64,000 nucleotides of DNA from Actinomycetes bacterium (lineage in GTDB: Bacteria > Actinomycetota > Coriobacteriia > Coriobacteriales > Eggerthellaceae). Location of the stretch: NCBI GenBank assembly GCA_023394615.1, contig JAEXAI010000009.1, forward strand, positions 1-64,000. The letters run 5' to 3'. Under the pieces are notes generated by a model. The model had not been told where the DNA came from and searched no databases. It saw nothing but the letters and a program-made list of their open reading frames with translations. The position numbers and the translations under genes are program-made. Shown one piece after another: positions 35,703-44,280 of this stretch (its first letter is position 1; the number at the start of each line of letters is the position of its first letter).

Positions 35703-35999
35703 TCAAGCGTTCTTCGATCCGACCGAACCGTCGCCATCTATGTCTTTGCCGGTCAGGTCTTCTAGCTTCTCGGTGCCCACGACCACGGCGCCCTTCACAA
35801 TGGGAGTTGCCTCGTTCACGATGTTTTCCATCACTGGCTGCGCTTTTGCCATGGCATCATCCACCACGGGCTTCGCTTTAGACACCGCTTCCTGTACCGC
35901 CGGAGTGGCAGCATCAACGGCCTGATTCACTACATCACCCACTTGCTGACCAACCTCATCGAGCTTGCCCTTCAGGTTATCCCAGTTGAAAGCACCCAT
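35703..35999 (-). CDS. Small helical protein ending in a DxDGDG loop
   Basis: A 98-residue protein, not recognised as a family. It is mostly Ala/Val-rich amphipathic helix (VVNQAVDAATPAVQEAVSKA) with repeated 'P-V' breaks, and ends LTGKDIDGDGSVGSKNA, half of an EF-hand-like calcium loop without the final Glu. There is no signal or membrane segment. AAGGAG lies 7 bp before the ATG at 35999 (an ATG at 36002 is also possible). Confidence 0.72.
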   Translation of the reverse strand: MGAFNWDNLKGKLDEVGQQVGDVVNQAVDAATPAVQEAVSKAKPVVDDAMAKAQPVMENIVNEATPIVKGAVVVGTEKLEDLTGKDIDGDGSVGSKNA

Positions 36000-36477
36000 C
36001 ATGCGTCTCCTTCGCGGTCGTTTTGCTTATCCACAGCTTACCATCTGCCACCGTCAGCACGCACGCCCTTACGCATTTGTTCAGAAACCGAGATAATTTC
36101 CCTCTTTGAATACGTCATGCAGCCAATCCGTCGCCTGCGAATTGGGAGGAGGGGGATATGCGATGATCCCACAGTGCAAAGAGTGTTTCTATGAATTTTC
36201 TCTATCGGCGGCAAAAACCTTCTGCGGGGTTCCCTTACAATAGAAGCATCAACGAGCGGTCACACGACGTAAGTCCAGTTGTGCTGGCCGTCATCTTCTC
36301 TCCCGTGTCTTCGGTTCACGGGACAAAATTTGCGGACAACATCATAGAGCGGTTTTTCACGCACGGCGATCAAAAGCTTTGCGCTCACGACGATTGCACC
36401 ATCCCAACGCATGTGCCGAAAACCCGCACAACGAAAGCGCCTTACTGATAAGGCGAAATTGACGTGGAAAGAGTTTT
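36000..36477. other. Intergenic stretch with one possible micro-ORF
   Basis: No gene longer than 90 residues is convincing here. The only notable element is an 81-bp frame at 36163-36243, listed separately. The promoter for the MFS gene presumably lies near 36400 but is not clear. Confidence 0.6.
36163..36243 (+). CDS. Possible 26-residue micropeptide with CxxC
   Basis: ATG at 36163 lies 10 bp after GGGAGGAGG, one of the strongest ribosome sites in the window. The frame encodes MIPQCKECFYEFSLSAAK and a short TFC-containing tail, giving CxxC plus one more Cys, then TAG. Nothing else supports it; the ribosome-site match may be chance. Confidence 0.3.
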   Translation: MIPQCKECFYEFSLSAAKTFCGVPLQ

Positions 36478-38490
36478 ATGGAACAAAAGAAAAATCCCAC
36501 ACCTATGCTCATCGTATTATTCGGATCAGCCTTCATCGCAGCGTTCAATGAGAACATCATCAACGTTGCACTCACGGACATCATGGCAACGTTCGCCATT
36601 GACGCCAATACCGCGAATTGGCTGGTCACTGGCTTCATGATTGTCACCGCCGTCGTGGTGACCGTCGTTGCATTCCTGTTGCGCCGTTTCAACCTGCGCA
36701 CCGTTTTCTTCGGTGGGTCGGCTCTGCTGATTATAGGCAGCGCGCTGGCCATGGTCGCACCGACATTTCCTCTGCTTCTGGCATGCCGTCTTTTGCAGGC
36801 AGTTGGCACCGGCGTATTCATCCCCACGATGATGAATACCATTTTGGCCGTAGCCCCACGCAGGAAGCTGGGCACCTACCTATCCATCGGCGGCTGCTGC
36901 ATCACGTTCGGCCCTGCCTTCGGACCGGTCGTATCCGGCCTGATGATTGGCTTTTTTGGATGGCGCGGCATCTTCGTCGTGCCGCTGGTCGCGATTATCG
37001 TAGTGACACTAGCTGGTTTCAAGCTGGTGTACAACTTCGGCGAACGCAAAGAAGCGCAGCTCGACATCGCAAGCTTGTTGCTGAGCATCTGCGGTTTGAC
37101 ATCTGTCGTGTACGGCCTGTCGCAAATCACCGCCAATGCCGCTATCGCCCTCATTGCGCTGAGTGTCGGTCTTGCGCTAGTTGCGCTGTTCGCATATCGC
37201 CAGAAACGCCTGGATGATCCCATGTTGAATCTGAGGCCGCTGAGTAATCCATTGTTCAGCTTGGCCTGCGTGCTGGTGGTCGTGGCAATGATGACGACAT
37301 TTTCCATGAGCGTGCTTTTGCCCCTGTATTTCCAAGGCGCTACTGGCACGACTGCTTTGGTTGCCGGCGCGCTGATACTCATCCCCATTCTGGGCCAAGC
37401 GATTACGTCCATTCTTGGTGGGCGCATCATGGACACCAAGGGTGAATGGCCGCTGTTACCGTTCGGATTTTTGCTGATGGCCGCAGGTCTTTTGGGTGTC
37501 AGCACCGTTTCGGGCAGCATGAACATAGTCACGGTGGTCGTGGCATCCACCATCGCCTACGCAGGTGTCGGCTTATCGTTTAGTCCCAGCCAGACGGCAG
37601 GTTTGAAGCAGCTGCCGCGCGAGATGAATCCATTCGGCGTGGGAATCATGAGCACGTTCATCCAGATATCCGCTGCCTTGGGGCCGTCGCTTTTCGTGGG
37701 CATCCTCTCGAGCGGTGAGGCATCAGCTATTGCAAGCGGCACCGCGCAAAGCGGCGCGCGCGCAGCCGGTTTCTCGTCGGCCATCACCGTGGCAAGCATC
37801 ATCGCAATTCTAGGCTGCATCGTCGCCTTCGCATACGCCCGCATGGCCGTGCACAAGCAGGCCCAAGTTGTGACAAGTACGGCAAAGGCCGGGGCTATCG
37901 GTGCTGCGCAAAACGCTCCCGCAGCTGCAGCTCTACGAAAGAACGCTGCGAAAACACCTGCTCAAGTAGAAGTTCGCAAAGAATGGCCTGCGGCAGACTT
38001 CAACAGCGCACCTACGCTGAACGAGGTCATGAAGAAAAACGCCTACACTGTGAAAGCAGACGCGCCTGTTTACAAGGCCATCGATCTCATGCTGGAACAC
38101 CACACCAGCGGTCTGCCCGTGATAAACGATGAGGGCAGCGTAGTCGGATTCGTATCAGATGGGGACATCATGAAAAGCCTCGCCGACCAAGATTCGACAA
38201 TTGATCTCACCTACAGTCTTTCTGTGTATGCCAATGATAGTGATTTCGACGAACGCATGGAAGATTTGATGCATACCAGCGTGATGGATATTGCTACGCA
38301 CCACGTGATTTCGGTAGACGTTTCAACGCCGATTGAGCGCGCTTGCACCATCTTGGGCGAACGCCGCATCAAAAAGGTGCCCGTGCTGAACAACGGCGTG
38401 CTTGCCGGAACCATCAGTCGCACCGACGTGAATCGCTACCTGATGACTAGTTTCGCCGCAAAGGGCAGAAACGCCGCAGGATTAGAATAA
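36478..38490 (+). CDS. MFS (DHA2/EmrB-type) transporter fused to tandem CBS domains
   Basis: A 670-residue protein. Residues 1-470 form a 14-helix drug:H+ antiporter of the EmrB group (NVALTDIMATFAIDANTANWLVTGFM, and CRLLQAVGTGVFIPTMMN). After an Ala-rich linker, residues about 510-660 are two CBS domains (TVKADAPVYKAIDLMLEHHTSGLPVIND, and the second ending ILGERRIKKVPVLNNG). CBS pairs bind adenosine nucleotides such as AMP, so transport may be regulated by energy state. GGAAAGAG precedes the ATG. The drug substrate is unknown. Confidence 0.9.
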   Translation: MEQKKNPTPMLIVLFGSAFIAAFNENIINVALTDIMATFAIDANTANWLVTGFMIVTAVVVTVVAFLLRRFNLRTVFFGGSALLIIGSALAMVAPTFPLLLACRLLQAVGTGVFIPTMMNTILAVAPRRKLGTYLSIGGCCITFGPAFGPVVSGLMIGFFGWRGIFVVPLVAIIVVTLAGFKLVYNFGERKEAQLDIASLLLSICGLTSVVYGLSQITANAAIALIALSVGLALVALFAYRQKRLDDPMLNLRPLSNPLFSLACVLVVVAMMTTFSMSVLLPLYFQGATGTTALVAGALILIPILGQAITSILGGRIMDTKGEWPLLPFGFLLMAAGLLGVSTVSGSMNIVTVVVASTIAYAGVGLSFSPSQTAGLKQLPREMNPFGVGIMSTFIQISAALGPSLFVGILSSGEASAIASGTAQSGARAAGFSSAITVASIIAILGCIVAFAYARMAVHKQAQVVTSTAKAGAIGAAQNAPAAAALRKNAAKTPAQVEVRKEWPAADFNSAPTLNEVMKKNAYTVKADAPVYKAIDLMLEHHTSGLPVINDEGSVVGFVSDGDIMKSLADQDSTIDLTYSLSVYANDSDFDERMEDLMHTSVMDIATHHVISVDVSTPIERACTILGERRIKKVPVLNNGVLAGTISRTDVNRYLMTSFAAKGRNAAGLE

Positions 38491-38510
38491 CCGCATCATT
38501 TTCTCTCTTA

Positions 38511-38552
38511 GAATCGCCAACGGTCGGCAAATTCGCTGGCCGTTGGCGATTC
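38511..38552 (+). terminator. Strong hairpin after the MFS-CBS gene
   Basis: GAATCGCCAACGG/CCGTTGGCGATTC, a perfect 13-bp stem with a 16-nt loop, 20 bp after the stop. There is no T-run, so it may be a processing or weak terminator structure. Confidence 0.55.
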
Positions 38553-38674
38553 CGTGCATCTGAGGACTATCACTTTCCAACAAGCATCCCGCCTGCCGGG
38601 AACCTCATTCCCTCATGTCGCCCAAAGGCGTATCATAGCAGCAAGGCAGTCTGTCAAAGACGGGAGAGCTCTCC

Positions 38675-39310
38675 ATGATTGACAAGAAGCAGTTCGCTAC
38701 CATGATGGACCAAAGCGCTCACGCGCTCTTTGAAGCCAAGGACGCTTTGGGCGACATCGACTCGAAGTTCGGTGACGGCGATCACGGCATTGCGATGTCG
38801 AAAGCCGCACAGGCTATTTCCCAGAAAACCGACGAATGGGCGCAAAGCAACTACGCCGCGTCCATCAAAGAATACTTGACCGACGTCGGCATGGCAGTGA
38901 TGGCAATAGGCGGTGGGTCATCCGGGCCCCTTTATGGCACCATGATTGGCGGCTTGGGCACTCGTCTGGACGACGATATCGATGCCATAGACGGCCCTGC
39001 TGCCAAGGCTATGTTCGCGGGAAGCCTCGCGGAAATGCAAGATATCACGCCAGCAAAAACAGGCGACAAGACCATGATGGATGCCTTGATTCCCGCCGCC
39101 CGCGCCACGCAGACGCTCCCCGACACCACAGATGCGGAAAAGGTTTTCCGCTTCGCCGCTGTCGCCGCAGTGCAAGGCGCAGAGGCTTCAAAGAACTTCG
39201 TTTCAAAATTCGGTCGCGCTCGCAGTTACAAAGAGCAAACCATCGGTACTCCCGATGCCGGTGCGGTTTCCACATCCCTGTTTTTTGAGGGACTTGCCAA
39301 AGGACTCTAG
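38675..39310 (+). CDS. dhaL: Dihydroxyacetone kinase subunit DhaL
   Basis: A 211-residue ADP-binding subunit of dihydroxyacetone kinase, with the metal-ligand motif SKFGDGDHGIAMSKA and IGGGSSGPLYGTM. The order here is L before K. In the PTS-dependent system DhaL carries ADP as a cofactor; no DhaM phosphocarrier gene is seen in the window. CGGGAGAGCTCTCC precedes the ATG. Confidence 0.92.
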   Translation: MIDKKQFATMMDQSAHALFEAKDALGDIDSKFGDGDHGIAMSKAAQAISQKTDEWAQSNYAASIKEYLTDVGMAVMAIGGGSSGPLYGTMIGGLGTRLDDDIDAIDGPAAKAMFAGSLAEMQDITPAKTGDKTMMDALIPAARATQTLPDTTDAEKVFRFAAVAAVQGAEASKNFVSKFGRARSYKEQTIGTPDAGAVSTSLFFEGLAKGL

Positions 39311-39396
39311 GCAATGGGTTTTCCTCGCAGCCCTATCGGCGGCGAGTGTCCCGCATACGCGAGGTTTCACAGCAAACACGCAGAAAGGATTCGCCC

Positions 39397-40395
39397 ATGA
39401 AAATGAAGAAGTTTATCAATGATCCGGAAAACCTGACCACCGAGATGTTGGAAGCACTGGGCATGGCAAACCCCGACATCATTGAAATCGGCGATCAGAA
39501 CATGGTTATCAACAAAAAACTGGCAAGCGCCAACCGCGTGACCATCGTCACACAAGGTGGCTGCGGACATGAACCGGCCATCGAAGGCTTCGTGGGTGAA
39601 GGCATGGTCGACATCGACGTGATTGGCGATATCTTCGCCGCGCCCGGACCGCAAGCCTGCATCGACGCACTGAAGCTGGCCGACAAGGGCAAGGGTGTGC
39701 TGTATGTGGTACTGAACCACGCAGGCGACATGCTCACCGGCAACATGACCATGAAGCAGGTTCAAGCTATGGGCATGAACGTGGTGAAAGTGGTCACGCA
39801 GGAGGATATCTCCAATGCTACTCGCGAAAATGCCGCCGACAGGCGTGGCTTGGTAGGCTGCGTGCCCGTCTATAAGATGGCAGGAGCCGCAGCCGCTGAA
39901 GGCAAAAACTTAGAAGAAGTCGCCGCCATCGCGCAGCGCTTCGCCGACAACATGGCAACGCTCGCAGTGGCTGTACGCGGTGCAACCCACCCGCAAACGG
40001 GTCAGCTTTTAGCAGAGCTAGGTGACGATGAAATGGAAATAGGCATGGGTCAGCACGGCGAAGAGGGTGGCGGGCGCCAGCCGATGAAATCCGCCGATGA
40101 GACCGCAGAAATCATGGTAAATGCGCTGGTAAACGACTTGTCGCTGAAAGCAGGCGAAAAAGTGCTGCTTATCATAAACGGCTCGGGTGCCACTACACTG
40201 ATGGAACAGCTGCTCATCTATCGCGCCGCCGTGAAGGTTCTGGCGAAAAAGGACATCGAAGTCGTAGCAAATTTCGTGGGCGAGATGCTGACCGTACAGG
40301 AGCAGGCTGGCTTTCAGATGTTCGTGGCGCGCATGGATGACGAGCTGCTGCGTCTGTGGAACGCCCCGTGCAACACCCCGTATATGAAGAAATAG
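39397..40395 (+). CDS. dhaK: Dihydroxyacetone kinase subunit DhaK
   Basis: A 332-residue substrate-binding subunit. It has the GGCGHEP motif, the catalytic NHAGDML region (Asp), and GMGQHGEEGG with the histidine that forms a hemiaminal bond to dihydroxyacetone. AGAAAGGATT lies 6-10 bp before the ATG at 39397. With DhaL it would make dihydroxyacetone phosphate. Confidence 0.93.
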   Translation: MKMKKFINDPENLTTEMLEALGMANPDIIEIGDQNMVINKKLASANRVTIVTQGGCGHEPAIEGFVGEGMVDIDVIGDIFAAPGPQACIDALKLADKGKGVLYVVLNHAGDMLTGNMTMKQVQAMGMNVVKVVTQEDISNATRENAADRRGLVGCVPVYKMAGAAAAEGKNLEEVAAIAQRFADNMATLAVAVRGATHPQTGQLLAELGDDEMEIGMGQHGEEGGGRQPMKSADETAEIMVNALVNDLSLKAGEKVLLIINGSGATTLMEQLLIYRAAVKVLAKKDIEVVANFVGEMLTVQEQAGFQMFVARMDDELLRLWNAPCNTPYMKK

Positions 40396-40448
40396 GACAC
40401 CGCGACTCTTTGACCAAAACGAAAACCCAACCAACGAAGGAGAGTTTT

Positions 40449-40769
40449 ATGACCGCGAAATATATGCATATCGGTATCCCCGTTCTAAACAAGAAGCCCG
40501 GAATGATATACAACGAAGCTATGAAGTTCTGGGTATCCAACGTAGATGACTACGATTTCAAAATCGAATATTTGAAATTCGAAGAGGGCACACCCTTCCC
40601 CGAGGTGCTATCAAAGCAGCCGCATGTGGCATACGAGGTCGATGACCTGGATTTCTACGTAGCGCAAGCCCAAGATGTGATTTTCGGGCCGTTGGATGCG
40701 GGAGATGCGCGTTTGGCATTCGTGCATTGGGATGATGCCATCGTCGAGCTCTACGAGCCGAAAGAGTAG
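40449..40769 (+). CDS. Glyoxalase/VOC-superfamily small protein
   Basis: A 106-residue protein with the paired beta-alpha-beta-beta-beta look of the vicinal-oxygen-chelate fold: MHIGIPVLNKKPG at the start, HVAYEVDDLDFYV in the middle and DAIVELYEP at the end, keeping a His and a Glu where metal would bind. GAAGGAG precedes the ATG. It is the third gene of the dhaLK operon, so it may act on a triose or methylglyoxal-like compound; function not proven. Confidence 0.7.
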   Translation: MTAKYMHIGIPVLNKKPGMIYNEAMKFWVSNVDDYDFKIEYLKFEEGTPFPEVLSKQPHVAYEVDDLDFYVAQAQDVIFGPLDAGDARLAFVHWDDAIVELYEPKE

Positions 40770-40869
40770 GAAAAAGACGATTCGAAAGATGGCATTTACA
40801 GCAGGGGCGATTCGAGACACGAAGCGCCCCTGCTCAACGCCCCACATGTCACCGTGAAAGGAACGCACC

Positions 40870-41712
40870 ATGCTGGCATCTTTAAGAAGCGTTTTGGACT
40901 GGGCCGAGAAAAACGACTGCGCGGCTGCTGCCTTCGACACGCCAAATTTCGAACTGCTGGTAGCATCAATACGCGCCGCTGAAACACGCAACGAGCCGGT
41001 CATCATCCAGCACGCACAGCTGCATGAGAGCGAAACATCCATCGATCTTATCGGACCCGTGATGGTGATGTTCGCAAAAGCAGCATGTGTGCCTGTGTGC
41101 GTTATGCTGGACCACGGTGAGGATGTCGCCTACGTGCAACGCGCATTGAACATAGGGTTCTCGGCCATTATGATTGACGGGTCGCAGCTGCCCTATAGCG
41201 ACAACGTCGCGCTGACCAAACAGGTGGTAGATATATGCCATGCCGATGGCATCGATGTGGAAGCGGAGATAGGCTTCACGACCGGACACGCTGGTATGGA
41301 AAATTCCGATGACACACGCGCGAACGTGTACACCAATCCCGACGCGGCCGCACGCTTCGTGACTGACACCGGTGCCGATGCGCTGGCGGCAAGCATCGGC
41401 ACTGCGCATGGGTTTTACAAAGCCGAGCCGATGCTAGACTTTCCGCGCATCAAAGAACTGCGACGCACCTGCGGCGTGCCGCTGGTGATGCACGGCGGCT
41501 CGGGGCTCTCTTTTGAGGACACACGCAAAGCCATTGAGGCCGGTATCCGCAAGATCAACTATTTCAGCTACATGAGCAATGCTGGCGTACGTGCGGTGGA
41601 GCAGCTCATAGAAGAGCAGCATCCGAAGTATTTCCATGCGCTTGCCAATGCCGCCACAAACGCCATGCAAGCCGACGCTGAGACTGCGATGGAAACGTTT
41701 TCCATGCAATAG
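40870..41712 (+). CDS. Class II (zinc) ketose-bisphosphate aldolase
   Basis: A 280-residue aldolase. The catalytic Asp and zinc His are in VMLDHGEDVA, EAEIGF is the second metal region, GTAHGFY the third, and MHGGSGLS binds the phosphate. The family (FbaA, GatY, KbaY) condenses or splits dihydroxyacetone phosphate with an aldehyde. AAAGGAACG precedes the ATG. It lies 100 bp after the VOC gene and would use the DHAP made by DhaLK, or yield it. The aldehyde partner cannot be read from the sequence. Confidence 0.85.
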   Translation: MLASLRSVLDWAEKNDCAAAAFDTPNFELLVASIRAAETRNEPVIIQHAQLHESETSIDLIGPVMVMFAKAACVPVCVMLDHGEDVAYVQRALNIGFSAIMIDGSQLPYSDNVALTKQVVDICHADGIDVEAEIGFTTGHAGMENSDDTRANVYTNPDAAARFVTDTGADALAASIGTAHGFYKAEPMLDFPRIKELRRTCGVPLVMHGGSGLSFEDTRKAIEAGIRKINYFSYMSNAGVRAVEQLIEEQHPKYFHALANAATNAMQADAETAMETFSMQ

Positions 41713-41730
41713 AGCGCAACCCGCACGTGC

Positions 41731-43158
41731 TTATGCGTAGCGTAGAAATGCCTTGTAGCCTCTGCTCGTTTCATACAAGTCGGCCTTGCTGGTCACTTCC
41801 CACGGAGCGTGCATGGAAAGCACGGCCACGCCGCAGTCAATAACGTTCATGCCGTATTTCGCCAATATGTAGGCGATAGTTCCACCACCGCCTTGATCGA
41901 CTTTGCCCAGTTCGGCAGTTTGATACGCCACGTTGTCCGCCTCCATGATGGCGCGGATACGTGCCACGTATTCAGCGTTGGCATCGTTGCTGCTGCTTTT
42001 GCCACGCGCGCCCGTGTATTTGTTGAATACGATTCCGCGACCGCAATAAGCCGAGTTCTTGGGGTCGTAAGCAGAGGCATAGGTAGGGTCCAGCGCGGCG
42101 CTCACGTCACTGGATAACATATTGCTGGCCGCCAGAGCGCGGCGCATCTGCAGATATCCACCCTGACCCGCCGCTTCCATGATTTCGGCAATAGTGTTCT
42201 CAAAGAACATGCTGGTCATTCCCGTAGCGCCCACACTGCCTATTTCCTCTTTATCGGCCAGCACGCACACGGCCGTGCGGGCCACATCGTCTACCGCAAG
42301 CTGCGCTTGCAGGCTGGCGAACGCGCACACGCGGTCATCTTGCCCGTAGCCCAAAATCATGCTGGCATCAAAACCACAGTTGCGAGCCGCACCCGCCGGC
42401 ACCACTTCCAACTCAGCCGACAGGAAATCTTCCTCGTCAAAACCGTACTTGCCCTGCAGCAACCGGAGCACGCGCGCTTTCACCGGCTCTTTGGCGGCCA
42501 ACGACTCAATCGAGCCTTCGGCTGCCGCTTTCGCGTCTTCCTCGCTCACCACCATAGGGCGTCCGCCCACCAGCACGTCTAAATCTTCGCCCTCAATAAC
42601 CTTCGAGGCCTTCTTGTCCATCTGATCGCCGCTTAAATGAATAAGCAGGTCGGTCACGCAAAACACGGGGTCGTTTTGCCCTTCGCCCACGTTCACCTGC
42701 ACCGTCGTGCCATCCTTTTTCGCCACCACACCATGAATGGCCAGCGGGATGGCCACCCATTGATACTTTTTGATTCCTCCGTAGTAATGAGTGTCCAAAA
42801 GCGCGAAATCGGATGCTTCGTAGAGCGGGTTCTGCTTGATATCCAAACGCGGTGAATCGATATGCGCGCCCAAAATGTTCAATCCTTGCTCCATCGGCTC
42901 GCTGCCAATGTGCACCAGAATCAGGTTCTTTCCATAATTGGCAGCATACACCTTGTCGCCCGTAACAAGCTTGCGTCCATCCGCGCGCACCTCTTGCAGG
43001 TTTTTATACCCCGCTGCTTCCGCGCGCTTTATGGCGGATGCAGTGCATTCGCGCTCCGTCTTGTTTATGCTGATGAATTCCCTGTAGTCGTCGGCCAAAG
43101 CATTCAGTTCGACTAAATCCTGTTCGCTGTAGGTTTTCCAAGCATTCCTGCGTTCCAT
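41731..43158 (-). CDS. M18-family zinc aminopeptidase
   Basis: A 475-residue cytoplasmic aminopeptidase of the M18 (aminopeptidase I/DAP) type. Metal ligands are seen in ILGAHIDSPRLDI, LADKEEIGSVGATGM and DCGVAVLSMHAPWE, with GVKK-like YYGGIKKYQWVAIPL between. It removes N-terminal acidic or neutral residues from peptides. GGGAAGGAATAGC precedes the ATG at 43158. Convergent with the aldolase gene, with only 18 bp between stops. Confidence 0.92.
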   Translation of the reverse strand: MERRNAWKTYSEQDLVELNALADDYREFISINKTERECTASAIKRAEAAGYKNLQEVRADGRKLVTGDKVYAANYGKNLILVHIGSEPMEQGLNILGAHIDSPRLDIKQNPLYEASDFALLDTHYYGGIKKYQWVAIPLAIHGVVAKKDGTTVQVNVGEGQNDPVFCVTDLLIHLSGDQMDKKASKVIEGEDLDVLVGGRPMVVSEEDAKAAAEGSIESLAAKEPVKARVLRLLQGKYGFDEEDFLSAELEVVPAGAARNCGFDASMILGYGQDDRVCAFASLQAQLAVDDVARTAVCVLADKEEIGSVGATGMTSMFFENTIAEIMEAAGQGGYLQMRRALAASNMLSSDVSAALDPTYASAYDPKNSAYCGRGIVFNKYTGARGKSSSNDANAEYVARIRAIMEADNVAYQTAELGKVDQGGGGTIAYILAKYGMNVIDCGVAVLSMHAPWEVTSKADLYETSRGYKAFLRYA

Positions 43159-43405
43159 GCTATTCCTTCCCAAATCATACACGTATCCGCCGAGGCGGAT
43201 GTTCTTTTTGCTCAGCTGCCATTATCCTCTTTTACGCCTTACCGGTCTTGCAAAATGTAACTCGGTTGCAAGTACTTTTCCGCGTTGCCGAACCGTTTTC
43301 CAGCTAGCGTATAATGGTTCTTTGAATATGCTGACAAACAGCGCGACCTTATGCCGCAAAAGCAACCGCTACCCGAGTGCATCGAACCTGGAGCGAGGAG
43401 CACAC

Positions 43406-44203
43406 ATGGACGAACAGCAAAACGAGCAGCAAATCGAGACTGTCAATTTCGACGACTTGCACGCACGAGTCAATCGCATCGCTCGCCCTGACCTGTACCT
43501 AGCGTTAGAGCCGCCCGCAGCTGATCCCTATATCGTGGCCGGTAAAGAAATAAAGCCTGACGATATCGTCGCATTCGTGAGCGAACGCTTGGGCATCATC
43601 CGTGAGCTACGCACCGATATGATCAAACGTTTCCAGAAATCATCGTCTATGGAATGCCGTTTCCAAACAGGAGACGTGGCGTATCTGTATGGTCGCCCGT
43701 TCATGATACGCGTGCGCCCTTTGGCAAAAAAGAAGTTGAAGCAAGGCGCGCATGGACGCGTGAACGTGAATGCCACTATGCACCACGATGTAAGCGTAAT
43801 CGACCTGTATGTGATGAATACCGGTGACTACGACCAGCGAAAACTTGCATTCTGGGCTTGGGCCGACGGCATCTTCCTTATGAACGCCCGCAGCATCACG
43901 CACGGTTGCGCCGAATCGGCTGGTATCGCCGACCGCGTGCCCACTGATGTGCGCGCCCGCGACATGAGCAAGACCCGCGTGAAAATGGATCTCACCCATA
44001 ACGTCACGTGGGTCTCACGCGAGCTGGCACCTTATCCTATGGAATGCGTGGCTTATACGTTTATGACTTGTGCAGCCCACACGCTCTATCCCGATGAGGC
44101 CGACGAAGAATCGCGCCGCACATTAGTCGCTACCGGATGCCCCACTTGGCAGCATGCGCGCGCTTTGCTGGATGACAAAGACAGCCCTTACGCTCGCCAG
44201 TAG
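43406..44203 (+). CDS. YgjP/M48-like protein with a degenerate metal site
   Basis: A 265-residue protein. The middle has YGRPFMIRVRPL, and the C-terminal half follows the YgjP layout: SKTRVKMDLTHNVTWV, RELAPYPMECVAYTFMTCAAH, and then CPTWQHARALL where active members have SRWGSCS, HELxH and FWxLVE. The HExxH motif is TCAAH, lacking the first His and the catalytic Glu. The zinc peptidase activity is probably lost. GCGAGGAG precedes the ATG at 43406. It is divergent from the M18 peptidase across 247 bp. Confidence 0.7.
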   Translation: MDEQQNEQQIETVNFDDLHARVNRIARPDLYLALEPPAADPYIVAGKEIKPDDIVAFVSERLGIIRELRTDMIKRFQKSSSMECRFQTGDVAYLYGRPFMIRVRPLAKKKLKQGAHGRVNVNATMHHDVSVIDLYVMNTGDYDQRKLAFWAWADGIFLMNARSITHGCAESAGIADRVPTDVRARDMSKTRVKMDLTHNVTWVSRELAPYPMECVAYTFMTCAAHTLYPDEADEESRRTLVATGCPTWQHARALLDDKDSPYARQ

Positions 44204-44280
44204 TCAAGCGACCCCGTATGCGCTATGCAGAGGAGCCTATTCGCGCTCGTGAGCGCTTCGTCTAGCAATAGGGCACCGAT

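Noticed and set aside
36191..36448. An 85-codon frame in the gap before the MFS gene
   Set aside because: No ribosome site, no domain and atypical composition.
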